From Rubritalea marina DSM 17716 (GTDB taxonomy: Bacteria; Verrucomicrobiota; Verrucomicrobiia; Verrucomicrobiales; Akkermansiaceae), in the NCBI RefSeq assembly GCF_000378105.1, contig NZ_KB899252.1:124001-188000 (forward strand): 64,000 nt of DNA, written 5' to 3'. The position numbers and the translations under genes are program-made. Positions 56,548-64,000 of this stretch are shown here, piece by piece. Numbering within the stretch: position 1 is the first letter of the stretch; each line of letters starts with the position of its first letter. Under the pieces are notes generated by a model that was given only the letters and a program-made list of their open reading frames with translations, did not search any database and had not been told where the DNA came from.

Positions 56548-56946
56548 ATGCTTCGCCTCATCGCAAAGATCCTTGTGACACTCGCTGCCATCACCGTGAT
56601 GCAGCTACCCACGGCTTTGCTTCAATTGACGGCTTGGTCGCAGATGCTTGCCGACCGCATTCCTGATCAAGGAATCGAACAAGCCATCCACTCGACCTTC
56701 GATGGCTCTAGCCCATGTTCACTCTGCCTGGCCACCCAAGAAGTGCAAAAAACTCAGCAAGAATCTGACTCCGAACATACAACGACGAGCACGCCATCTG
56801 TCGACAAGTTCAGCCGCTACAAGCTGAGCAAAGTCACTCCGCCAATGGCTCCATCAGGCCAGCGTCTCAAGCTATCGATACCCATCACCTTCCCCCCAGT
56901 CTCGCCTGACTTTCAGGTTCCCACGCCTCCGCCCCGAAACGCCTAG
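56548..56946 (+). CDS. Hypothetical small secreted or anchored protein with CXXC
   Basis: A 132-residue protein from the ATG used: one hydrophobic segment (about 5-27), then a soluble part with C57-S-L-C60 and a Ser/Thr- and Pro-rich C-terminus. Upstream in-frame codons (from 56509) add no signal-like residues. The lone CXXC in a short exported protein next to a Met-rich outer-membrane protein suggests metal handling; this is inference. No family was recognised. Confidence 0.6.
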   Translation: MLRLIAKILVTLAAITVMQLPTALLQLTAWSQMLADRIPDQGIEQAIHSTFDGSSPCSLCLATQEVQKTQQESDSEHTTTSTPSVDKFSRYKLSKVTPPMAPSGQRLKLSIPITFPPVSPDFQVPTPPPRNA

Positions 56947-57133
56947 TGCGTCATTCTCACGTGGCCTCATAACGCCACCCCTAAGCTCAGGCATTCTCGC
57001 CTGCTAGCAAGCTACGGCATTTCCATGCGCGCAACTTATTGATTGCTGCCTCGCCGTTTCCTGACCCCGGGCAGCCGATTGCCCGCAACGAGCCCCCCCC
57101 TGCTCACTCCATTACAAAACGTAACACACAACG

Positions 57134-58174
57134 ATGAAACTTTACAACACACTCGCTCTCGCCTCCCTCGCCACCATCAGCCCAGCACTCGCGCATTCAG
57201 GAAAGGATACCTTGAATTCGGGCAACAAATGGTACGGAGCTCGACCAGATGGTCATGCCCCGATTTCCGTGATGGCCGAGCACACCCATAGTGCCGGTGA
57301 ATGGATGGCTTCCTATCGCTACATGAACATGCAGATGAATGGACTCTACATGGGAGATTCCAAGATCAACCCAAATAGCACGAACTACAACATGGTGCCA
57401 GAGGACATGGAGATGCAGATGCACATGGTAGGCGTCATGTACGCACCTACCGATGAGCTCACCCTCATGGCCATGACCAACTACATCGAGAACAGCATGA
57501 CCATGCTCGCCACGAAGGGCATGATGGCAGGCCGTAAAAGCACCATGAAGTCTAGCGGCTGGGGCGACACCTCGATTGGCGGGCTTTACAAGTTCCACGA
57601 CGCCAACCGCGCACGCGCGCACGTAGGACTCAACCTATCGCTGCCTACAGGTTCCACCAGCCAATCATTCACCATGATGGGGAATCAACGCCACCAGCCA
57701 TTCGGCATGCAGCTTGGCTCAGGCACCTTCGACCTCCTACCATCCATCACCTACCTCCACCAACCCAGCGACAACTGGTCATGGGGCGCTCAAGCCAATG
57801 CCCGCCTGCACCTCGGCACCAATGACCAAGGTTATTCGCTCGGCGACAGCATCGGTGCGCAAAGCTGGATCGCTCGCAACGTCTGTGAATGGGCCAGCCT
57901 CTCACTAAGGCTCGGAGCAAAAAGCTGGAGCCGGATTGACGGCGACACCGACAATAGCGTGAATCAAGGCATGATGAGTACCATGTCATCCGCCGCTGAC
58001 CCAAACAACTACGGCGGAACTCGCATCGACATTGGCGCTGGGCTTAACCTCTGGCACCCAGGTAATGGATTCCGTGTAGCTACTGAACTCACCACCCCGC
58101 TCTATCAGCAGTTAGATGGCCCACAACTCGGCAATGACTGGACCCTAACACTAGGCACTCAGTACGCTTGGTAA
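57134..58174 (+). CDS. Met-rich outer-membrane protein, transporter-like
   Basis: A 346-residue protein with a signal peptide (about 1-20, cleaved before HSGKD) and alternating beta strands ending in an aromatic residue (QYAW), typical of an outer-membrane barrel. It resembles the MetA-pathway/alpha-amylase-neighbour transporter family often found with heavy-metal genes. About 20 Met fall within the first 138 residues, many as MxM or MM (YMNMQMNG, DMEMQMHM, GMMAGRK), like copper-binding Met motifs. Copper or silver handling is plausible but unproven. It follows the CXXC gene by 187 bases. Confidence 0.78.
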   Translation: MKLYNTLALASLATISPALAHSGKDTLNSGNKWYGARPDGHAPISVMAEHTHSAGEWMASYRYMNMQMNGLYMGDSKINPNSTNYNMVPEDMEMQMHMVGVMYAPTDELTLMAMTNYIENSMTMLATKGMMAGRKSTMKSSGWGDTSIGGLYKFHDANRARAHVGLNLSLPTGSTSQSFTMMGNQRHQPFGMQLGSGTFDLLPSITYLHQPSDNWSWGAQANARLHLGTNDQGYSLGDSIGAQSWIARNVCEWASLSLRLGAKSWSRIDGDTDNSVNQGMMSTMSSAADPNNYGGTRIDIGAGLNLWHPGNGFRVATELTTPLYQQLDGPQLGNDWTLTLGTQYAW

Positions 58175-58203
58175 GCTAAACCAAGGAAAGCGAACAACTC
58201 TAC

Positions 58204-58241
58204 AAACACCCTAGGTTTTCATATGAAACCTAGGGTGTTTT
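58204..58241. terminator. Bidirectional terminator
   Basis: A perfect 15-base stem AAACACCCTAGGTTT/AAACCTAGGGTGTTT with a 7-base loop. The A and T ends provide T runs on both strands, serving the convergent outer-membrane and DUF1501 genes. Confidence 0.88.
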
Positions 58242-58243
58242 GT

Positions 58244-59716
58244 TTAAGCTAAAATATCTTTGACCACCTTGCCGTGCACATCGGTGAGGCGGAAGCGACG
58301 CCCTTGATACTGGTGTGTGAGGTGCTCGTGATTCACGCCTAAGAGGTGCAGGATAGTCGCTTGTAAGTCGTGTACGTGAACAGCGCCAGATTCGTAGTGG
58401 TGCTTGGTAGGACTGATTGGCACTCCTGAGGCATCGACAATGTTGTAACCATAGTCGTCGGTGGCACCATAGCTAATACCAGGCTTCACCCCTCCGCCCG
58501 CCATCCACATACTGAAGCATCGCGGGTGGTGGTCGCGGCCATAGCTGGTTTTTGAAATCGCTCCTTGAGAATAAGATGTGCGCCCAAATTCTCCTCCCCA
58601 GATCACTAAAGTATCGTCTAACATCCCTCGTTGCTTGAGATCTTTAATCAATCCCGCGGATGCTTGATCAGTTTCTTGGCATTGATTACGAATTCCATTA
58701 GGTAAATTACCGTGTTGATCCCAGCCTTGATGGTAGAGCTGGATGAAACGCACCCCACGTTCCGCTAGGCGACGCGCCTGCAGGCAATTGGCGGCAAAGG
58801 TTCCCGGTTTACGCGCGTCATCTCCATAGAGTTCAAGAACATGCCCTGGTTCATCGCTCATGTCAGTGACTTCTGGCACACTGGTCTGCATCCGATACGC
58901 CATCTCGTACTGGGCGATTCGACTCTCGATTTCAGGGTCTAACTCCCGCTCGAACTGAAGCCGGTTAAGATCATTCACTTTATCTAGCAATGCCCGTCGC
59001 CCCGACTGACAGATTCCATCCGGATTTGAGAGGTAGAGCACGGGATCTTTCCCAGAGCGGAACTGTACTCCTTGGTACTTTGAATCAAGGAAGCCCGCCC
59101 CCCATAATCTTGAGTACAATGGTTGGCCACCTTGGCCAGCGGAATTCAAGACAATGAATGAGGGCAGGTTTTCATTGAGCGAGCCAAGCCCATACGACAG
59201 CCAGGCTCCCATCGACGGCCGCCCTGCAATCTGTGAACCAGTCTGGAAGAAAGTGATGGCAGGGTCGTGGTTGATCGCCTCGGTGTACATCGACTTGATC
59301 ACGCAGATGTCATCCACAATCTCGCGATGGTGCGGTAAAAGCTCGCTGAGCCAGGTGCCAGATTCTCCGTATTGGGCAAACTTGAATTGTGAACCAGCAA
59401 GCGGGAACGACGACTGGTTCGCAGACATACCCGTGAGGCGTTGACCTCCTCTAACCTCTGGTGGCAATTGCTCGCCGTTGAGTTTGTTGAGTAGCGGCTT
59501 GTAGTCGAACAAATCTTGCTGGGCCGGCCCACCAGACTGGAACAGATAGATCACACGCTTCGCCTTGGGTGCATAATGCGCCAAGGTAAAGGCAGCACGT
59601 CCTTCACCTAACAACGAGCTCAATGCTGCGCTACCAATCCCAGCCATCGCCGACTTGAAGAAATGCCTGCGATTGACGGCCATCAGGTCATTGTAATTAC
59701 TCGCTATCTTTTCCAT
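58244..59716 (-). CDS. DUF1501 family secreted protein
   Basis: A 490-residue alkaline-phosphatase-fold protein of the DUF1501 family. A twin-arginine signal ([12 protein letters not shown], about 15-26) sends it out folded. [37 protein letters not shown] and [13 protein letters not shown] are typical. In PVC bacteria it is almost always beside a DUF1549/DUF1553 gene, as here. The start used overlaps the end of that gene by 13 bases in another frame, suggesting translational coupling; MAVNRRHFF is an alternative start. The biochemical function is unknown. Confidence 0.93.
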   Translation of the reverse strand: MEKIASNYNDLMAVNRRHFFKSAMAGIGSAALSSLLGEGRAAFTLAHYAPKAKRVIYLFQSGGPAQQDLFDYKPLLNKLNGEQLPPEVRGGQRLTGMSANQSSFPLAGSQFKFAQYGESGTWLSELLPHHREIVDDICVIKSMYTEAINHDPAITFFQTGSQIAGRPSMGAWLSYGLGSLNENLPSFIVLNSAGQGGQPLYSRLWGAGFLDSKYQGVQFRSGKDPVLYLSNPDGICQSGRRALLDKVNDLNRLQFERELDPEIESRIAQYEMAYRMQTSVPEVTDMSDEPGHVLELYGDDARKPGTFAANCLQARRLAERGVRFIQLYHQGWDQHGNLPNGIRNQCQETDQASAGLIKDLKQRGMLDDTLVIWGGEFGRTSYSQGAISKTSYGRDHHPRCFSMWMAGGGVKPGISYGATDDYGYNIVDASGVPISPTKHHYESGAVHVHDLQATILHLLGVNHEHLTHQYQGRRFRLTDVHGKVVKDILA

Positions 59717-62700
59717 ACACTTGCATCTAAATTAACCATGGCTTGGCAGAGCACAGTCATCGCAGCCAGCTCCACCGTTTCTATTGCTTCGTTCACCTTC
59801 GACTCACCATGAGAAACTAACTTTTTGGCAGCATCACCACGTTCACGATAATACTCTAATTGCTCCTGATAGAGAGCTAACAACAATTGCATTTCCTCCT
59901 CTGTTGGCGCTCTACCAGTCAGGCTCAAAAAGGCATGACGCACACGAAGATGGTGGTCATCACCCTGCAACATCACCTTGGTGGCCAGCGCCCTAGCAGC
60001 TTCTACAAATTGGACATCATTGAGCAGAACCAATGCCTGCATGGGCGTGTTGGTGCTGGAGCGTTTGACGCTACACACTTCACGGCTCGTGGCATCGAAT
60101 GCTGTCATATTCGGCAATGGTGCGGTGCGTTTCCAGACCGAGTAGATGGATCTCCGAAGCAGCGCATTCCCTTTGCTCTGACGGTATGCTGGCGACATAG
60201 AGTTCGACTCACGCCAGAGGTCTTTCCCCGGTTGGTAGGGTGACACTGGGGCTCCACCCATTTGTGGATTGAGTAAGCCTGAAGCCACCAGCACCTGGTC
60301 TCGAAGTTGCTCGGCACCTAGCCGGTGCGCTGGCCCACGAGCCAACCATCGATTCTCTGGGTCGCGCTCAAGCACCTCTTTTTTAACAGATGAGCTCTGT
60401 CGATAGGTCGCTGATAGAACGATTTGTTTATGCAATCTTTTGATGTCCCATCCGTGCTGGATGAAGTCACGGCTCAACCAATCGAGCAACTTGGGATGAG
60501 ATGGTAGGCTCCCCTGCAGCCCAAAATTATCTGAAGTTCCAACGAGGCCATTGCCAAAAAAGTTTTGCCAAACTCGGTTCACGAAGACTCTCGAGGTGAG
60601 TGGATGGCTAGGATCTAGCAACCATTGAGCCAAGCCTAGTCGATTCTTGGGCTGCCCTTCAGGAAAGCGTGGTAAAATTTCTTCAAAGACATCACGCTCG
60701 ACGCGATTCTCTTCATGCTTTGGCGAATCATACTCCCCTCTTTCTAGGATATACGTTGGCCGAGGATCCGGGAGCTCTTTCATGATGCTAACTTCAAAAA
60801 CACTATTCTCGATACTCACTTGATGCCTGCGTGCCTCATTGAGCTTCACCTTTGCTTGGTGCACAGCACCCGCATGGTGCGTCAGGGAATATTCACGCAG
60901 CATACACTCACTGTGCTCTTCCTTACGGTAGCGAATTACTTTTGCATACATTCCAGAACTCAGGGCATTCAGCTCAATGGCCGTTAAATCGCGCTGATAA
61001 AGGAAGATGGAATCTAATGCGCCCCCTTTGAATCCACGACCTCTGAAACGAGGTCCTAAAGTCAATGGCTCGAGCCCATCTCCTTTTCCTGTGGCACTCT
61101 TGAGTAGTACATCACTCCCCAATTCTTCGACTTCGACCAATACTCCATCGATCGACAATTGCATACCGCTGGCATAGTTGGAGCCGTCATACGCGAAGGC
61201 AACCTGATGCCACTTTGCCTGCTTCAGAGGAACTTTGCTGCGAATACCAATCCCATTTCCTGGCCAAACCCGGTAGAGTCGCAGCTCCATGAAGCCGTCA
61301 CGTAGCAGCACATCAAAGCCATTGTAGCCGACTTCAGTCCCCCAAGTCTTATGAGCAACTGCTGCAGTGATGGGCGACTTTTCATTATCCTTTATGCGAA
61401 ACCCTAGGCTGAAGGGATGCCCGCGCTCAGTAGCCACCTCAGTGTGGAGCTTGACCAATTGGTCTCCGTTGAATTGGACCGCTTGCCCGGAGGGTCCGAC
61501 GATCGGCTTCAGCCCATTTGCTGAACTTGGCTTTTCCTTTGCATTCACCAAATTCTTCACTGATCTGAGTGCCTCTTCAAATTCGTAATGCCCACTCAAT
61601 CCATTCAAAGCCGAACGAAAGTCGACTTGCTTTTTCCATTCTTGGAAACCTGGCTCAGCCGCTTCTTTTGCCAACTTCAATTCCTTCTCGGCATGCGCAA
61701 TTCTATTCCTAGCACCTTCTAACGATTTTTCCTGTTGGGCATTCGGCAAGAGCATGGTCGGCGACGGCACCTTGGAGGGATTATCATACAATCCATTCTC
61801 TGGGATAGAATTGAAGAACGCGAAGAGGCTGTAGTAGTCTTTGGCACTTATTGCGTCGTACTTGTGGTCATGGCAACGAGCACATTCCATTGTCAAACCT
61901 ATGACTGCGGTGCCAAAGGTGTGCAAACGGTCTGCCGCATTCTCAACCAAAAACTCCTCCTCAATCGACCCACCTTCATTGGTCAAGCGATGCAGACGAT
62001 TGAACGTTGTCGCCTGCAATTGCTCACGAGTCGGACTCTCTAGCAAATCACCTGCTAGGTTGTAAGTTAGAAACTTATCATAGCCTAGGTTGTCATTGAA
62101 GGCCTTAACCACCCAGTCACGGTACGGCCATTGATTGTTGAGTTTGTCAGACTGAAAGCCATAAGAATCGGCATATCGAGCAGCATCTAACCATGCGACA
62201 GCCACGTGTTCACCGTAATGCTCACTCGCTAATAGTTCATCGACCATCGCTTCGTACTCCGCTTCTGACTTGCCTTTAAAGCGCTCAATCATCTCCAAAC
62301 TTGGAGGTAAGCCAGTGAGATCGAATGAGGCCCGGCGCAGCCAAGTCAATGGCTCTGCCGCGGAGTTCGGTGAGAACCCTAAGTTTTGGTGTTGGGCGGA
62401 CACGAAGTGATCAATCGACCCTTTTGGCCAATGCAAATCAGAAACTTCAGGAACTTCGACATCTTTGGGAAGGTCGATGAATGCCCAATGTTCTTGATAG
62501 GTTGCTCCTTGATCTATCCACTCTTGAATCAGCTGTTTCTCCTCTTGAGTAAGATCAATCATAGAGTCTGGCGGAGGCATCACCTCGTCCGGATCTTGGC
62601 TGATGATGCGCTGCCACGCTACCGATGCTGAGCTATCACCCGGCACAATCGCATGCCCTTGGCCTTCTTTGAGTGCTGAATAAGCAGCTTCAGCGGTATC

Positions 62701-62934
62701 TAGGCGTAAGCCTGCTTTATTATTTTTCTCATCTGGCCCGTGACAGAAAAAACATTTGTCCGACAGGATCGGACGAATGTCCGAATTGTACTCAACTAGC
62801 ACTTCAACATCTGTCGAGACTGGCATCGTTTCGGCTTCATCCTCGGCTTTGTCGCAAGCAGAAAATAACAACAATGAGCCACACAACACACTCTTGTGGA
62901 AACACTTAAACGCCGCCCATTTGGATTCTCCCAT
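59704..62934 (-). CDS. DUF1549/DUF1553 cytochrome-like lipoprotein with LamG-type insert
   Basis: A 1076-residue lipoprotein (LLLFSAC, Cys 27). Order: a planctomycete cytochrome c domain with C61-F-F-C64-H65 (about 45-115), DUF1549 (about 155-370) with a second CXXCH in [12 protein letters not shown], a concanavalin/LamG-like beta domain (about 480-650) and DUF1553 (about 770-1040), with [14 protein letters not shown] and [12 protein letters not shown]. These proteins are PVC hallmarks, thought to act on polysaccharides with redox help, but no activity is established. The LamG-like insert could bind sugar. The gene is coupled to the DUF1501 gene and may follow the DUF502 gene by 47 bases. Confidence 0.92.
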   Translation of the reverse strand: MGESKWAAFKCFHKSVLCGSLLLFSACDKAEDEAETMPVSTDVEVLVEYNSDIRPILSDKCFFCHGPDEKNNKAGLRLDTAEAAYSALKEGQGHAIVPGDSSASVAWQRIISQDPDEVMPPPDSMIDLTQEEKQLIQEWIDQGATYQEHWAFIDLPKDVEVPEVSDLHWPKGSIDHFVSAQHQNLGFSPNSAAEPLTWLRRASFDLTGLPPSLEMIERFKGKSEAEYEAMVDELLASEHYGEHVAVAWLDAARYADSYGFQSDKLNNQWPYRDWVVKAFNDNLGYDKFLTYNLAGDLLESPTREQLQATTFNRLHRLTNEGGSIEEEFLVENAADRLHTFGTAVIGLTMECARCHDHKYDAISAKDYYSLFAFFNSIPENGLYDNPSKVPSPTMLLPNAQQEKSLEGARNRIAHAEKELKLAKEAAEPGFQEWKKQVDFRSALNGLSGHYEFEEALRSVKNLVNAKEKPSSANGLKPIVGPSGQAVQFNGDQLVKLHTEVATERGHPFSLGFRIKDNEKSPITAAVAHKTWGTEVGYNGFDVLLRDGFMELRLYRVWPGNGIGIRSKVPLKQAKWHQVAFAYDGSNYASGMQLSIDGVLVEVEELGSDVLLKSATGKGDGLEPLTLGPRFRGRGFKGGALDSIFLYQRDLTAIELNALSSGMYAKVIRYRKEEHSECMLREYSLTHHAGAVHQAKVKLNEARRHQVSIENSVFEVSIMKELPDPRPTYILERGEYDSPKHEENRVERDVFEEILPRFPEGQPKNRLGLAQWLLDPSHPLTSRVFVNRVWQNFFGNGLVGTSDNFGLQGSLPSHPKLLDWLSRDFIQHGWDIKRLHKQIVLSATYRQSSSVKKEVLERDPENRWLARGPAHRLGAEQLRDQVLVASGLLNPQMGGAPVSPYQPGKDLWRESNSMSPAYRQSKGNALLRRSIYSVWKRTAPLPNMTAFDATSREVCSVKRSSTNTPMQALVLLNDVQFVEAARALATKVMLQGDDHHLRVRHAFLSLTGRAPTEEEMQLLLALYQEQLEYYRERGDAAKKLVSHGESKVNEAIETVELAAMTVLCQAMVNLDASVWKR

Positions 62935-62981
62935 CAGAACAAATCTATACGACAGGATCTCTATTATTCTATCAAGTGAAA

Positions 62982-63641
62982 CTATACTGGCGCCACGAGT
63001 CCTGCGGAAAGAACCATCTTACTCGCTTGCTCGACGGTCATCGAGCTGGGCTGTACCTTGTCATTATCGATCAACAACAGAAAACCCGTGAGCGGGTTCG
63101 GGCTCGTGGGGATAAAGACGGAGGTCACTTCATTCCCGTCCTCCACCAATGTTGACTCGCTCGTCACAAAGCCAATCAAGCGACAACCTGGACTCGGATA
63201 CTCCACATAAACCACGCTCTTAAACTGGCGGTCTTTACCAAGCTCGTCGATCGCCGCGACAAACTGCACCAGGGACTTGTAGACAAAGCCAGCAAGCGGC
63301 AAACGCGTGGCCACATTCTCTATTCCCTTCAGGATCGCTGAACCCACACGGTTCCGCACGATGAGTCCGAGGACCAATAAAATACACAATGGCAACAAAA
63401 AGTGTACCAAGCCGAGTGCTGGCACCCGCTCCAACAATTGCTCTGGCTCGGTGCTTGGGTTCCACAGCTTGATCACCGCATCAGTGATCATGTCGCCCAC
63501 CCCCAATAAGGAACGGTACACGATGTAGAGAATCCAAATCGTCCCCATCACAGGCACCAGTGCCTTGAGGCCGATAAACATGACCTTGGACACTCGTAGC
63601 CCGAGGGATTTGCTAGTTACTTCGCTCTGTTCCATCAACAA
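62982..63641 (-). CDS. DUF502 family membrane protein
   Basis: A 219-residue protein with two helices (about 25-47 and 77-98) and a soluble C-terminal part. FIPTSPNPLTGFLLLID and VEQASKMVLSAGLV near the end are hallmarks of DUF502, a family of unknown role in many bacteria. The start may be Met-3. It follows the kinase-like gene by 11 bases, so the two are probably co-transcribed. Confidence 0.9.
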   Translation of the reverse strand: MLMEQSEVTSKSLGLRVSKVMFIGLKALVPVMGTIWILYIVYRSLLGVGDMITDAVIKLWNPSTEPEQLLERVPALGLVHFLLPLCILLVLGLIVRNRVGSAILKGIENVATRLPLAGFVYKSLVQFVAAIDELGKDRQFKSVVYVEYPSPGCRLIGFVTSESTLVEDGNEVTSVFIPTSPNPLTGFLLLIDNDKVQPSSMTVEQASKMVLSAGLVAPV

Positions 63642-63652
63642 AAACTATACCA

Positions 63653-64000
63653 TCACTTTGGCGACTGACCAGTGATAGAATGGATATCTGCATTCGCTTT
63701 TTCCACAATCTTTCGGTGCAGATTCATCCACGAATTCCAGAGTTGCTGCAGCCCACCTTCTTGTCCCTCTGGTGCCAGCACCTTGAGCTTATTCTTCGCC
63801 GGTGAGAAAGCCACCTCGGTCGCGCGCCCAGCGTATTCGCCATCGATTTCGATCGGCACCTCACGATTGCTTGTCACCGTAAATTCATCCGCCTGCACGT
63901 ACTCCACTGATGAATCGACCAAGTCGATCACCCCCGCCATCCCTTTGATCGAATCGAGCACGAGCTTGTAGCCAGATTCTTTAAAAATCAATAGATCCAG
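63653..64000 (-). CDS. C-terminal part of a diacylglycerol kinase-like lipid kinase (partial)
   Basis: The frame is open to the window edge and shows 115 residues of the C-terminal domain. The pattern LDLLIFKES, then a strand pair with VPIEIDGEYAG, then VLAPEG matches the end of YegS/DgkB-type kinases, where the DGE segment is conserved. A ~35-residue helical tail follows the usual end. The catalytic N-terminal half lies outside the window. Confidence 0.75.
   Translation of the reverse strand: MDLLIFKESGYKLVLDSIKGMAGVIDLVDSSVEYVQADEFTVTSNREVPIEIDGEYAGRATEVAFSPAKNKLKVLAPEGQEGGLQQLWNSWMNLHRKIVEKANADIHSITGQSPK

Noticed and set aside
57070-57090. Small hairpin CGGGCA...TGCCCG before the Met-rich protein gene
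   Set aside because: Short stem in a GC-rich stretch without T run or conserved position; likely chance.

Overview
The window looks like a chromosome segment of a free-living, aerobic Verrucomicrobiota bacterium, most likely in Verrucomicrobiales (phylum inferred). The grounds are: a six-gene alternative complex III (ACIII) operon joined to a haem-copper oxidase; DUF1549/DUF1553 and DUF1501 gene pairs and a PVC-type membrane-bound dehydrogenase with HEAT repeats and a C-terminal c-type haem, both typical of the Planctomycetes-Verrucomicrobia group; PEP-CTERM secreted proteins; a formylglycine sulfatase; and a complete mreBCD/pbp2 elongation locus. No rRNA, tRNA, CRISPR array, transposase or integrase was recognised.

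Positions 1-16.3 kb: one long minus-strand operon. Transcription runs actA-B-C-D-E-F, a 110-aa membrane protein, a CcoN-like subunit, a CcoO-like cytochrome, a membrane-anchored monohaem cytochrome c, then ctaD, ctaE, ctaF, a 69-aa membrane protein and the first codons of another gene. The operon would take electrons from quinol through ACIII to cytochromes c and an aa3-type oxidase. The most striking point is the CcoN-like protein: it keeps clear CcoN sequence, but by eye all CuB and high-spin haem histidines are gone. The adjacent CcoO-like protein has lost its conserved MPxY methionine, and ctaE carries an insertion of about 360 residues. No CuA-bearing subunit II lies inside the window.

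16.6-31.5 kb: mixed genes. They include a D-lactate-type dehydrogenase, two secreted alpha/beta esterases, a sulfatase, three tandem paralogous secreted proteins (one with PEP-CTERM), panE, the PVC dehydrogenase, an HNH nuclease, an SDR/DUF2867 protein and a homocysteine methyltransferase-like protein. The esterase-sulfatase-paralogue block looks like a small polysaccharide-use locus (inference).

31.6-36.9 kb: a phospholipase D/cardiolipin synthase-like lipoprotein, a bile-acid/sodium symporter family protein, a stand-alone PP2C/SpoIIE phosphatase, gltS and a TPR-STN secreted protein.

37.1-45 kb: cell-shape locus mreB-mreC-mreD-mrdA followed by ribonuclease E/G and three small envelope-type genes. 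45-53.5 kb: nspC, dienelactone hydrolase, a DUF3147-like protein, a lysozyme-like lipoprotein, amt with a good sigma-54 type promoter, coaX, a ROK kinase lacking its zinc ligands, a formyltransferase-like protein and a tail-collar (MdpB-like) protein. 53.6-64 kb: a PEP-CTERM protein, grpE-dnaJ, a CXXC small protein beside a Met-rich outer-membrane protein, the DUF1501 and DUF1549/DUF1553 pair, a DUF502 protein and the end of a diacylglycerol-kinase-like gene.

Seven strong intrinsic terminators and several sigma-70-like promoters could be read directly. All family calls are from sequence motifs read by eye; no database search was run.
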